Part shown: in pieces, positions 46,411 to 54,883 of the stretch | Layout of the letters: each line of letters begins with the position of its first letter | Numbering within the stretch: position 1 is the stretch's first letter | Origin: Streptomyces sp. NBC_01244 | Lineage (GTDB): Bacteria; Actinomycetota; Actinomycetes; Streptomycetales; Streptomycetaceae | DNA length: 64,000 nucleotides | NCBI RefSeq assembly: GCF_035987325.1 | Contig: NZ_CP108488.1 | Coordinates: forward strand, 9,300,001-9,364,000 | Reading direction: 5' to 3' | The notes under the pieces: model-generated | Database searches by the model: none | Told to the model about the DNA's origin: nothing | What the model saw: only the letters and a program-made list of their open reading frames with translations | Made by a program: the position numbers and the translations under genes

Positions 46411-47117
46411 CCTGGCAGGCCGCAGGAGCGGCCGACGACGAGCGCCGGATCAAGATCGTGGTGGCCGACGACGACGCCCTGCTCCAGGCCGGCCTCGAAT
46501 TGATCCTCGGGACCGAGGACGGCCTGGAGGTGGCCGGGCGGGCAGCGGACGGCATCCAGGCCGTCCGCCTGTGCCACGAACTCGTCCCCGACGTCATCCT
46601 GATGGACGTACGGATGCCCGGCATCGACGGAGTCGAGGCAACCCGGCGGATCGTGGCCGCCGGTCTGCCGACCCGGGTGCTGGTTCTGACGACGTTCCAC
46701 CACGATGAATACGTGTGGAGTGCGATCCGGGCCGGCGCGAGCGGCTTCCTCCTCAAACGTGCCTCCCCCGAACGCCTCATCGACGCCGTACGGAATGTCG
46801 CGGCCGGTCAGGCCGTGCTGGATCCGGCCGTCACCCGCGACATCCTGACCCGGCTCGCAGCCCAGCCCGCACCCACGCGCTCAGGGGACCTGCGGGCACC
46901 GGCCGCCGACATCCGCCTGGAGCGACTCACCACCCGTGAACGCGAAGTGCTGCGGCAGGTCGCCCATGGCCTGTCCAACACGGAAATCGCCGAGCTGCTT
47001 TCCCTCGCAGAATCCACCGTAAAGACCCACGTGAAGCGGATCCTGGCCAAACTCGACGCCCGCGACCGAGCCCAAGCGGTGGCGATCTCGTACCAGAGCG
47101 GCCTGATGCCGACCTGA
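46407..47117 (+). CDS. NarL-family response regulator
   Basis: A 236-residue protein whose ATG overlaps the kinase stop. The receiver domain (about 14-130) has the acidic pocket VVADDDALLQ, phospho-acceptor Asp67 in ILMDVRMPG, conserved Thr in VLVLTTF and Lys in FLLKRASPE. A LuxR-type helix-turn-helix closes the protein (LTTREREVLRQVAHGLSNTE, then LSLAESTVKTHVKRILAKL). Together with 45250-46410 it forms a complete two-component system that may control the divergent membrane protein gene at 44054-45016. Confidence 0.95.
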   Translation: MTWQAAGAADDERRIKIVVADDDALLQAGLELILGTEDGLEVAGRAADGIQAVRLCHELVPDVILMDVRMPGIDGVEATRRIVAAGLPTRVLVLTTFHHDEYVWSAIRAGASGFLLKRASPERLIDAVRNVAAGQAVLDPAVTRDILTRLAAQPAPTRSGDLRAPAADIRLERLTTREREVLRQVAHGLSNTEIAELLSLAESTVKTHVKRILAKLDARDRAQAVAISYQSGLMPT

Positions 47118-47176
47118 GGGCTCACGCGGCGCACACTCCCGTCCGCGATCTCCCGGGTCCGGGACAGTACCGACGC

Positions 47177-47980
47177 TCAGCGCCTGACGATCCGGTCGAG
47201 AACGGCGGCGATACCGGACTTGACCGCGTCGCGGTGGTGCAGCGGCTCCGCGGGTAGTTCGCTTACGGGCCGCACGCCCCGGTCGGCGAGGATGTAGAGC
47301 AGGCGCAGGGTACGCAGGCAGTTGCTGAGGTGGGCGGGCACAGGGGTGCTGATCCGGTCGGCCCCGAAGCGGTCGGCTACCGGCTCCAGCCAGCCGACGG
47401 AGTCGCGTTCGCTCAGGTCGGTGCGGGTGAGGACCCGGGCGACGGCCCGGGCGAGGCGGTCATCCTCCAACTGCTCGTAGACGTGGTCGGTGGGCGCCGT
47501 GAGGCGGGCGGCGGCGAGGTCAAGCATCCGCACCGGCGCCACTTCGGGGTGCCGGCCGAAGCCGGCCAGCAGATCCGCGCCGTGCGCCACCGCATGAAGC
47601 CAGCCGAGCCTCTCGTCGTGGCCGCGCAGATCCACCTCCGCCGGGTACCAGTCCTCGAAGGCCTCCACCCAGTCGGCCTTGAAGTCTCCCGCCGCAACAA
47701 GCATCTCGAGCACGAGGGGAGCGAAGGCACGGGCCTGGATGTGCCGGTCGGTGAACCGGGCGGCCATCTCGTCCCCCAACTCGAGCCGCCTGGACCTCCC
47801 GATCACCCCCCGGGCGATCCAGGTCGCTAGGACGGCGTAGGGCGCGCCGTCCCGGACCAGCGGATCGGGATCTGCCAGGGCACGGGACAGCTCGCGCACG
47901 AGGTCGTCCATGGACCCGCCGGCAGGCACGGCACAATCGGCGGCCTCGACGCTCTTCCAGTCGATCATGACGGGCACCAT
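47177..47980 (-). CDS. DUF2785 domain protein
   Basis: ATG 47980, preceded by ggaagg at five bases, gives MVPVMIDWKSVEAADCAVPA and 267 residues; starts at 48001 or 47968 are also possible. Family landmarks: LVRELSRALADPDPLVRDGA then PYAVLATWI, RSFAPLVLEMLV-like ARAFAPLVLEMLVAAGDF, and the motif ERLGWLHAVAHGADLLAGFG. DUF2785 proteins are cytosolic helical repeats of unknown function, HEAT-like in composition. It converges with the response regulator. Confidence 0.8.
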   Translation of the reverse strand: MVPVMIDWKSVEAADCAVPAGGSMDDLVRELSRALADPDPLVRDGAPYAVLATWIARGVIGRSRRLELGDEMAARFTDRHIQARAFAPLVLEMLVAAGDFKADWVEAFEDWYPAEVDLRGHDERLGWLHAVAHGADLLAGFGRHPEVAPVRMLDLAAARLTAPTDHVYEQLEDDRLARAVARVLTRTDLSERDSVGWLEPVADRFGADRISTPVPAHLSNCLRTLRLLYILADRGVRPVSELPAEPLHHRDAVKSGIAAVLDRIVRR

Positions 47981-48280
47981 AAGTCCTTCCCATTGCCGCA
48001 CGCCTGCGAATTACGCCCAGGGATCCACTTGGCCCGATCAACTAGTTGACCAAGCACTGCAGTTCCGGCATCCGCATCAGCCCGCCTTCGGAAGCCGGAC
48101 AGGGCGAGACGCCGTGGCTCCGTCCAGCGCAGGAGGAGCAGAGGCGTAACGGAACTCCATGTCGGGATCCGCATACGACCTGGTTCAGGCCCCGCCACGC
48201 CGTGCTCTACCGTGTCAAGATCAAGGCTGAGTCGGAGTAGCCGAGCTCCACAGGCAATCGACCCCAGCCCGTCCCGGCGT

Positions 48281-48700
48281 TCACCGCGGGCCAGTGGATG
48301 CCGAGTGAGGTGAGCGCGGTGGTGCCCCCGCGGTGCATCCGTGCGCGCTCAGTGTCCCGGCGATTCGGTCGCCGTCCGTGATCGTGACCTCGAGCGTGTT
48401 CTTTGCTCCGGCTTCGTTCGGGTTGTGGGTTGATGGCGCGCATAGCCGTCGACGATGTTCGTGAGTGCGGTACGGAAGCCCTGTGCGTGTGTGCCGCCCA
48501 GATGGATGCGGGTGTCGTTCGTTCGAAGGAGCGGCCCCCCTGAACCGGTGTTCCACTGCACGGCGACCTGCACGAAGATGCTTCGGATCGAAAGACAGCT
48601 CCGTCAGTTCGCGTTCGACGGCCGGCCTACCGGTGGACTCCGCCGCCTTGACCGGCAGGCCCCGCCTGTCGTCCGTGACGCGCATGCTGCCGTCGGCTGG
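48281..48700 (-). pseudogene. gyrB/parE-like type II topoisomerase remnant
   Basis: Two frames on the minus strand carry GyrB-type sequence. From about 48688, SMRVTDDRRGLPVKAAESTG then RPAVERELTEL corresponds to the ATP-binding (GHKL) motif DNGRGIPV...GRPAVE. From 48573, MQVAVQWNTGSGGPLLRTND then GGTHAQGFRTALTNIVDGYA corresponds to the strand after the transducer domain (usual form VAMQWN...GGTHEEGFR). The roughly 120-residue stretch between them is missing and the frames differ, so the gene is deleted and frameshifted. The host gyrB must be elsewhere. The 47981-48280 part of this gap shows no gene. Confidence 0.65.
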
Positions 48701-48799
48701 TTCGGCACGAAGGCGGTCCTGCCCGGGGGCCGCAGCTGTGGTGTCAGTGGGCCGGGCTATTCTTCCGGGCACCCCCACCGACTGTGAGGACCACCAGAA

Positions 48800-50308
48800 G
48801 TGACCGGCCTGTCCGCCTTTCCCCTGCCTTTTCAGACCTCCCGTTCCGCGGCGTTCGCGGCGCCCCGGACGCTGCGGGAGTTGCAGATGATGCAGTGCAG
48901 CTCGCACTTGCGCTCCAAGCCCGCGTGGTTCGACAAGATGAACGACGCCGACGTCGCCGCCAGGTGGACACAGGAAGCGGTGGCGCAGGGCCTGACCGAA
49001 GCGCAGGTGCGCTACGTTCTCGCCGAATTGGGGTACTACGCCGCGTTGCGGGATGCGCGTACCGGCATCGAGGTGTCCGCGGTCGACGGCGTCTGGCAGT
49101 CGGACGACCTTGTCGATGAGCAGCTCAGATCCCGGCTGGGTGAGGCGGTCAGGGTCCTCGAAGAGGTCCCCGAAGAAGAGCTGGACTGGCATCCCGGATC
49201 CGACGGCCAGGTGTTGGATCTCGTGCACCCCTCACTGTTCTGCCTGGTGAGGGAGGTGAGCGGAGGTCCTGAGCGGGCCTGGCAGAACCCGACGAATCAC
49301 TACTCGAAGTACGAGTTCTCGGAGAGGTTCCAGTGGCTGCCCACGGACGTCGACGTCAGTGACGACGGCGCCGTCGCTTTCCGCTCGTACGTCAATAACG
49401 TCCACCCCGAGGCGCATCGCGCGCTGGCTTCCGTCCTGCCGGACATGTTCGCGCGCCTGCGCCCGCTGTTCGAGAACGTGCTCACCGATCTGCGGCACCC
49501 GCGGCCCCTGCGGATCGAGGCCGATCCTTACGGCTGGTACGACTCGGAACCGGAGCATCCGCGTCAGTCGTCCTACAGTGACAACGCGACCTACATGGAC
49601 GCCCGCGATGCCTGGGAAGTGGCCTATGAGGCCTGGCGGGAGGACCGCAGCCCGATCGTCCCGGATGCTCCGGACTTCAGCCAGCCCGCACTGCCCGACG
49701 CCTCCGCCCGGGTCGACCTGCGCGGCCGCCGGCTCCAGGTCATCGTCAAGCTCGCCACCGTCCACCTCACCCCGGACCAGCCCGAGTACCCCGGAGGTTC
49801 CTGGCACGTCGAGGGAATGCTGAACGAGCGGATCGTCTCGACCGGCATCTACTACTGGGACAGCGAGAACATCACCGACAGTCGGCTGGGATTCCGGGCC
49901 GCACTCCATGACCCGGACTATGAACAGAACGACGACGCCGGGGTGCGCGAGGTCTATGGCCTTCAGGACGAAGACGCGCTGAATCAGGCGCTGGGCTCGG
50001 TACCGACCCCGGCGGGCCGCTGCCTGGCCTTCCCCAACGTCCTGCAGCACCGCGTGGACGCGTTCCGCCTCGCGGACCCCACCCGCCCGGGACACCGCAA
50101 GATCCTCGCGTTCTTCCTGGTCGACCCGGCGGAGCGGATCGTTTCGACCTCCGACGTGCCGCCGCAGCAGCCCTGGTCCGACACATCGACCATGACGCTC
50201 GAGCAGGCCAAGACGTACCGCGAGGAACTCATGAAGGAAAGGAAGTTCTTCGTCGACGAACACAACGAGCAGCTCTACGAACGGGAGTTCTCCCTCTGCG
50301 AGCACTGA
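48800..50308 (+). CDS. DUF4246 protein, predicted Fe(II)/2-oxoglutarate-type fold
   Basis: GTG 48800 behind gagga gives 502 residues. The N-terminal half is helical (MMQCSSHLRSKPAWFDKMND, AAVAQGLTEAQVRYVLAELG-like). The C-terminal half has YPGGSWHVEGMLNERIVSTG with His336 and Glu338, and later GRCLAFPNVLQHRVDAFRLA with His417 and GHRKILAFFLVDP with a basic residue, an HxE...H plus Arg/Lys layout like that of iron/2-oxoglutarate oxygenases. The family is mostly fungal and actinobacterial and uncharacterised. It would hydroxylate an unknown substrate. Monocistronic with a terminator 56 bases downstream. Confidence 0.8.
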   Translation: MTGLSAFPLPFQTSRSAAFAAPRTLRELQMMQCSSHLRSKPAWFDKMNDADVAARWTQEAVAQGLTEAQVRYVLAELGYYAALRDARTGIEVSAVDGVWQSDDLVDEQLRSRLGEAVRVLEEVPEEELDWHPGSDGQVLDLVHPSLFCLVREVSGGPERAWQNPTNHYSKYEFSERFQWLPTDVDVSDDGAVAFRSYVNNVHPEAHRALASVLPDMFARLRPLFENVLTDLRHPRPLRIEADPYGWYDSEPEHPRQSSYSDNATYMDARDAWEVAYEAWREDRSPIVPDAPDFSQPALPDASARVDLRGRRLQVIVKLATVHLTPDQPEYPGGSWHVEGMLNERIVSTGIYYWDSENITDSRLGFRAALHDPDYEQNDDAGVREVYGLQDEDALNQALGSVPTPAGRCLAFPNVLQHRVDAFRLADPTRPGHRKILAFFLVDPAERIVSTSDVPPQQPWSDTSTMTLEQAKTYREELMKERKFFVDEHNEQLYEREFSLCEH

Positions 50309-50363
50309 ACCGCGGGTTGATGGGCGCGCCATGCATCCTTGATGGGGCATCAGGCGTGACGTG

Positions 50364-50389
50364 CCTGCAGGGGCATGCTTCCCTGCAGG
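50364..50389 (+). terminator. hairpin after the DUF4246 gene
   Basis: Perfect nine-base arms cctgcaggg (50364-50372) and ccctgcagg (50381-50389) around an eight-base loop, 56 bases after the stop. Confidence 0.75.
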
Positions 50390-50596
50390 TCGCTCTCTGC
50401 CCCTGGCCTGTCGGGCCCAGTCGATACCGAATCCCGTTGATCACACCCGCCACCCCGTCCATCCGTTGATCCGTCGCACCGTTTATGGACCAGGCGCTGG
50501 CTTCCGGGCGGTGGGGCCGGCCGGCTGAGGAAGGCCCCGGACGCCGTATGCGGCTTCACCGGCCTTGAACCGCTACCCGGGGCGGCACCACCACGC

Positions 50597-50803
50597 GTGG
50601 AGGAGGCGGCCCGGCCGGCTGGCCCGGCGTCAAAGCGAGCCCCGGCTCCGGATGCGGGTGGGAGAGCGGATCAGGCACTGCGTGAAGGTGTGGATGCGGC
50701 CCGGGCGGAGTTGGCCGAAGCCCGGACCGAGGCGGACCGCCTGCACGCCGCTGAGGCTGATGCTCAGGAGCTGGCGTGCGTTGTCTCTCGGCGCGGAAGG
50801 CTG
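50597..50803 (+). other. coiled-coil coding remnant in a 580-base gap
   Basis: Between 50309 and 50892 no intact gene is seen. A plus-strand frame at 50597-50803 reads DQALREGVDAARAELAEART and EADRLHAAEADAQELA, a coiled coil with proper heptads, but it lacks a sensible start, domain or end. It is probably the relic of a larger protein. The remaining bases should hold the promoter of the gene at 50893. Confidence 0.35.
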
Positions 50804-50892
50804 AAGCGATCGCACATGTCGGTGTCGTGGGTGCTCTGTCGGCATGCGGGTAGCGGGTATGTACTGGGGACTTGCCGCATCGAGGGAGATAC

Positions 50893-51291
50893 ATGCCGCG
50901 AACGCCGGATCCGGGAACACCCGAGTCAGCGGACGAAGAGGAGCCCTGGCTGGACAGTCGAGAGGTCGTCGAGCGATGGCCGGTGCGTGAGTACTGGCTA
51001 CCGAGCGCCGCTGCTCGTGGGGATGTCCGCGTCCGCCGGTTCGGTGGGGAGAGCCGGGGCACGTACGGGGCGGCGCCGACCTACTACTCCTATCACCCCG
51101 GGGATGTCCGGCGGGCCGCGGCGGCCATCGCCGAGGGCCGCGTCGACATCCCGTCGGTCTGGCGCACTGACACTCCCAACGGTCGACGAGCGGAGTACTG
51201 GAGCAGATTCGCGTTCCGTCTCACCTGCTCGCTCACCCTGGCCCTTCTCCTCCTCGGTCTGGGTTTGCTGGTCTATGAACTGGCGTCCTGA
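50893..51291 (+). CDS. hypothetical protein with one C-terminal membrane helix (132 aa)
   Basis: ATG 50893 after gaggga gives MPRTPDPGTPESADEEEPWL, a helix-turn-helix-like or charged segment DSREVVERWPVREYWLPSAA, then DVRRAAAAIAEGRVDIP, and a single C-terminal hydrophobic helix (LTCSLTLALLLLGLGLLVYE). The tail anchor places the main domain in the cytosol. The family is unknown. It ends 11 bases before an inverted transposase fragment at 51303. Confidence 0.6.
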   Translation: MPRTPDPGTPESADEEEPWLDSREVVERWPVREYWLPSAAARGDVRVRRFGGESRGTYGAAPTYYSYHPGDVRRAAAAIAEGRVDIPSVWRTDTPNGRRAEYWSRFAFRLTCSLTLALLLLGLGLLVYELAS

Positions 51292-51302
51292 ACTCTTGGA
51301 CT

Positions 51303-51339
51303 CCATTTCACTTGGTGTGATCTTGCGGCGGTCTGGGGT
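51303..51339 (+). repeat. 37-base transposase-derived repeat, left copy
   Basis: This stretch (starting ccatttcacttggtgtgatc) is the inverted copy of 52601-52637 with one mismatch in 37. In the right copy the same bases encode part of a transposase (RHFTWCDLAAVW), so the left copy is a tiny detached fragment of the same gene in opposite orientation. Confidence 0.85.
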
Positions 51340-51387
51340 GGACGGTCTGTGACGCGCCCCAGCGCGCTGACCTGGCAAGATGCTCAC

Positions 51388-51633
51388 ATGGAAACTGGGT
51401 TCCCCTGGGGGTCTACACCAACCGTCGATCTCCGCCTGTGGCGTGCTGACGCGATCGTGCTGTTCGACTGGCTGATGAGCACCGACCTGAACACCGTGCC
51501 GATGACGCACCCGGCTCAGAAGCAGGCGCTCGCAGACCTGCTGGCACGCCTGGAGGAGGTGGACATCATCGAGTCCACTGATGAAGAGATCGCCGCAGCC
51601 CAGGCCGAGGTGGCCAAGAACATGGGTTGGTAG
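51388..51633 (+). CDS. hypothetical protein (81 aa)
   Basis: ATG 51388 (METGFPWGSTPTVDLRLWRA) gives 81 residues; GTG 51349 would add 13. The second half is a clear amphipathic helix pair (HPAQKQALADLLARLEEVDI, then DEEIAAAQAEVAKNMGW), acidic. No signal, cysteine or motif. It lies inside the segment bounded by inverted transposase fragments, together with the next gene, 80 bases away. Confidence 0.65.
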   Translation: METGFPWGSTPTVDLRLWRADAIVLFDWLMSTDLNTVPMTHPAQKQALADLLARLEEVDIIESTDEEIAAAQAEVAKNMGW

Positions 51634-51713
51634 GGGCTCGCTCGAGGTTCGGGGTCGCGGGTCCTCTCGAAGGGCGCCTCGAACTGGGGGGAGCCGAACT
51701 TGGGGGATATTTC

Positions 51714-52250
51714 GTGCTCGAGCAGGCGTACGTTCAAGCCGGCGACAAGACCACACCGGCGGTCAAGGACGTCAGGGCGCGGATCTCGACGGCGGTGGAT
51801 GCGACGACGGGCACCGCCCTCGAACGCTTCAAGTGCTGGTTGCAGATGCCGGCCGATTCCACGTTCGCGAACACGGCTGTGAAGGCCGAGCGTGCCGTGT
51901 ACGTCAACGGTTCGACCGGACACGTGGGCGGGGACCAAAGTAAGTTCAACAACGAGCGCAACATCGGATTCCATGTGATCGTCCTCCTGGCTGTCGGGCA
52001 GGAGACCGGCGGACGCGGCTACTTCCTGGGCTTCGACCCAGACGTCAGCGCCACGACGGAGTCTCGTGCGGCGTGGAAGGCGTTGGTCGCCGGCGACACC
52101 GAGACGAAGCCGCAGGGCTTCACTGCTGCGAAGAATCTGGAGGTCATCAAGTCGATGATCCTAGGCAGCGCGGAGGGCAGCTTCGGACCGCTGGTCCGCA
52201 AGTACTACGTCGACACCACCAAGGCCTTCCCCAAGATCATTCGCGCCTGA
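51714..52250 (+). CDS. hypothetical protein (178 aa) inside an IS-bounded segment
   Basis: GTG 51714, six bases after ggggga, gives VLEQAYVQAGDKTTPAVKDV and 178 residues. The TTG at 51627 overlaps the preceding stop and is less likely. The middle has FKCWLQMPADSTFANTAVKA and a Gly-rich GHVGGDQSKFNNERNIGFHV, then HVIVLLAVGQETGGRGYFLG, and a basic C-terminus (VRKYYVDTTKAFPKIIRA). No signal peptide. The mix of strands and charged helices is compatible with an effector or immunity protein but nothing is decisive. With 51388-51633 it is the only gene between the inverted repeats. Confidence 0.65.
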   Translation: MLEQAYVQAGDKTTPAVKDVRARISTAVDATTGTALERFKCWLQMPADSTFANTAVKAERAVYVNGSTGHVGGDQSKFNNERNIGFHVIVLLAVGQETGGRGYFLGFDPDVSATTESRAAWKALVAGDTETKPQGFTAAKNLEVIKSMILGSAEGSFGPLVRKYYVDTTKAFPKIIRA

Positions 52251-52330
52251 GCACACCGGTGGTGATCGTGTTGGTTCCGTGAGGGTCGTGCAACCACAGC
52301 TTGCTGCCTCTGTATCAGGTCGTCGTCCAG

Positions 52331-52637
52331 TCACCGTTCTTGCCGGCGAGGACGAACTGCTACCCGGCCTGGGCGGCGGCGCGCTGGCCGCTGATCCGGT
52401 GGGTTCTTAGGTTGTCCGGGTGAATCGTCCGCTCCGGATGCCACGGGGAGTGAGCCATCGCCGAAGGCGGCGGAGATGCCGACCGGCAGGAGCATGCCCT
52501 GGCGGTCCGCGGTGAGGTGGATTTTCGAACCCTTCTTGCCACGGTCGGTCGGATTCGGTCCCGTCAGCTGCCCTCTCTGAGGGCCCGGACGCTGACGGTG
52601 ACCCCAGACGGCCGCAAGATCACACCAAGTGAAATGG
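52331..52637 (-). pseudogene. IS5-family transposase fragment
   Basis: The minus-strand frame contains GQLTGPNPTDRGKKGSKIHL, TADRQGMLLPVGISAA and LPVASGADDS, the catalytic-core region of IS5-type DDE transposases (usual form GPNPTDRGKPGSK...GLPL). It has no start or end and no terminal repeats, so only about 300 bases of the element remain. The distal end carries the inverted 37-base copy found at 51303. Confidence 0.8.
52601..52637 (-). repeat. 37-base transposase-derived repeat, right copy
   Basis: accccagacggccgcaagat (52601-52620) and the following 17 bases are the reverse complement of 51303-51339 with one mismatch. Together they bracket 1.3 kb holding the two hypothetical genes. Confidence 0.85.
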
Positions 52638-52701
52638 CGTCTTGATCCGCAAGCAGCAGACCCCGTGATCACCGCGTATGCGGTGGTGGACAGGAGGGCG
52701 C

Positions 52702-53949
52702 TCAGCGCTGGGTGTCCGCCAGGACTTCGCGGGCGGCCCTGGCCCCGGAGGCCAGGGCGCCCTGGAGTGAGCCGGTTGCCCGGTGGTCACCGCAGACGTA
52801 CCGGCCGGGGCTGAACCTGCTCGTCCGGCTCAGCGGTAGCGGAGGCGGCATCGCGGGCAGCGCGTCGTGGACGGTGTACCGGTGTACCAGTTGCCAGGAG
52901 TCGGTGTCGGCGCCGTACGCCTCGGCGAGTGCGGCCCGGACCACCGCTTCCTCCGTCGGGTCGGGCGCGCCGAGGACCGAGGTGGAGATCAGTGCCCGGC
53001 CGTCTGGGGCGTAGTGGGGGTGTACCTCGGTCAGCACGCAGGTGTTGAGGAACCGGCGCGCGGTGTCGATGAGGAGCGTGGGCTCGCGCAGCGGGGAACG
53101 ATCGGCCGCATGGTAGAGGGTGGTGACGGTGCGGCCCGGGGGCACCTTCAGCGTGGGCAGCAGCCGGACCGCCGCCGTCGGGTGGGTGGCGACGACGACC
53201 GTGGGCGCGTGGTGTTCGGTACCGTCCGACAGGACCACCCCGTCGCCGGTGAGACGGGCGACAGGGGTGCCGGTGCGCAGGACGGCGTGTGGCAGGGCTC
53301 CGGCGAGTTGGGCGGGGACGGCGCCGATTCCGTCGGCAGGCAGACACAGGGTGCCGCGAACCATGCTGCGCCAGACGAAGTGGAAGTACCGCGAAGAGGT
53401 TTCCAGACCGTCTTCCAGGAACACGCCGGAGAGGAACGGCCTGAAGAACGTCTCGATCAGCTTGGTGGAGAGTCCGGCGTCCGTCAGCGCGGTGAGGGTC
53501 GTGCGGTCGGATCGCGCGCGCAGACGCCCGGCAGGCAGTACCGCGTCCTGTGCGGTCAGGAGTCCGAGCGCGGCGAGGTCGCGGGCCGAGGCCAGTCGAC
53601 CGGGCACCAGGTCGCGGCTCTCGCGCGGCCGGCGGGTGGGATCCGTGAACTGCAGGAGCCGCCCCCCTCCGGTGTGTACGAGAACCCCAGGGGTGAACGG
53701 CCGCAGGCGCAGGGGACGCAGCGCGAGGCGACGCTTCACTTGCGGATACGCGGTGTTGAAGACCTGGAAGCCGCGGTCGGTGACGAAGCCGGAGACGCGG
53801 TCGGTGCGGATGCGCCCGCCGACGGCGTCCGAAGCCTCCAGCAGGCTGACACGGAGGCCTGCGGCGACCAGGTCCGCGGCGCAGGCAAGCCCGGCCGCGC
53901 CCGCACCGATCACGATCACGTCCCGGCCGCCGCCCTGTTCCGACCTCAT
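52702..53949 (-). CDS. FAD-dependent oxidoreductase, amine oxidase/phytoene desaturase-like
   Basis: A 415-residue protein. The N-terminus has the dinucleotide fingerprint VIVIGAGAAGLACAADLVAA, then LLEASDAVGGRIRTDRVSGF (GxGxxG...E, followed by GGR). The last section carries the FAD-ribityl motif RYVCGDHRATGSLQGALASG. The middle region (FFRPFLSGVFLEDGLETSSR) resembles the substrate domain of desaturase-like oxidases. It oxidises an unknown substrate with FAD, cytosolic or membrane-peripheral. No carotenoid genes are adjacent. The 270 bases upstream hold no gene. Confidence 0.85.
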   Translation of the reverse strand: MRSEQGGGRDVIVIGAGAAGLACAADLVAAGLRVSLLEASDAVGGRIRTDRVSGFVTDRGFQVFNTAYPQVKRRLALRPLRLRPFTPGVLVHTGGGRLLQFTDPTRRPRESRDLVPGRLASARDLAALGLLTAQDAVLPAGRLRARSDRTTLTALTDAGLSTKLIETFFRPFLSGVFLEDGLETSSRYFHFVWRSMVRGTLCLPADGIGAVPAQLAGALPHAVLRTGTPVARLTGDGVVLSDGTEHHAPTVVVATHPTAAVRLLPTLKVPPGRTVTTLYHAADRSPLREPTLLIDTARRFLNTCVLTEVHPHYAPDGRALISTSVLGAPDPTEEAVVRAALAEAYGADTDSWQLVHRYTVHDALPAMPPPLPLSRTSRFSPGRYVCGDHRATGSLQGALASGARAAREVLADTQR

Positions 53950-54219
53950 GTACGGCCACCTTCGCTTCCGATGCCGGGGATCTCCAGCTCACGCTATGCC
54001 GCCTGAGAAGACCGCTGTGCCGGGGCACGCCGGGGCCGGGCGGTTCGTGGTTCAGCAAGGCTGTGGCACGGGCGCTGCCCTGGGCGTGCCTGTTCACACA
54101 GGGCCGGGCCGTATAAGGGCGCTCTTCGTGGAGCACCGAGAGCGGATTTCTTACTGGTACCTGTGCTCAACCCATCAGATCCGGCCAGGGCGAGGTTTTA
54201 CGGCTGTGGTGCGAGGTTC

Positions 54220-54756
54220 TCAGTAGGTGTGTCCTGTGTGTGCGAGCGCCTGCTTCAGCAGCACGCCATGGCCGCCGGGCATCTCGTCGTGCACGGCCAG
54301 GCCGGCGGCTTCCTGGGGACTGAACCAGACCAGGTTCAGTGCGTCCTGCCGGGGTCGGCAGTCGCCGGCCACCGGGACGACGTAGGCCAGCGACACCGCG
54401 TGCTGGCGGGGGTCGTGATAGGCGGTGATGCCGGCGGTGGGGAAGTACTCGGCGACAGTGAAGGGCTGGAGGGATGCGGGGATACGGGGCAGGGCCACCG
54501 GGCCGAGGTCCTTCTCCAAATGGCGCAACAGCGCGTCACGGACTCGTTCGTGGTGCAGTACGCGTCCGGACACGAGGGTCCGGCTGACCGTTCCGTCCGG
54601 ACCGATGCGCAGCAGCAGTCCGATGCCGGTGACTTCGCCGCTCTCGTCTACGCGTACGGGAACCGCTGTCACGTACAGGATCGGCATCTGGGCCCTGGCC
54701 ACTTCAAGATCATCCGTGGTCAGCCAGCCGGGCGTGGTTTCGGTCATGTCAGACAT
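54220..54756 (-). CDS. DUF4916 (NUDIX-like) protein
   Basis: ATG 54756 (MSDMTETTPGWLTTDDLEVA) gives 178 residues; the frame to 54822 is not needed. The family signature is present: GWLTTDDLEVARAQMPILYV, PVRVDESGEVTGIGLLLRIG, SGRVLHHERVRDALLRHLEK then DLGPVALPRIPASLQPFTVA, matching a NUDIX-type fold in which the classical GxxxxEx7REUxEE box is reduced. Substrate and activity unknown. It lies between the methyltransferase and the FAD oxidoreductase on the same strand, with promoter-sized gaps. Confidence 0.85.
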   Translation of the reverse strand: MSDMTETTPGWLTTDDLEVARAQMPILYVTAVPVRVDESGEVTGIGLLLRIGPDGTVSRTLVSGRVLHHERVRDALLRHLEKDLGPVALPRIPASLQPFTVAEYFPTAGITAYHDPRQHAVSLAYVVPVAGDCRPRQDALNLVWFSPQEAAGLAVHDEMPGGHGVLLKQALAHTGHTY

Positions 54757-54883
54757 TGCTTGATCGTACTTTCCGGGTGCCGTATCCGCAGTACCCACAT
54801 GCCGGTTCACATGCCGGTTCACACGCGCAGGTCCCCATGGCCTGCCCGGCGAGGGGACGCCTCCACCTCTCGGCGCGGCGGAC

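Noticed and set aside
48281..49228. A complete 315-residue protein on the minus strand
   Set aside because: Only the central part has GyrB similarity; the 5' half is antisense to the DUF4246 gene and the 3' part is in the wrong frame for the transducer segment.
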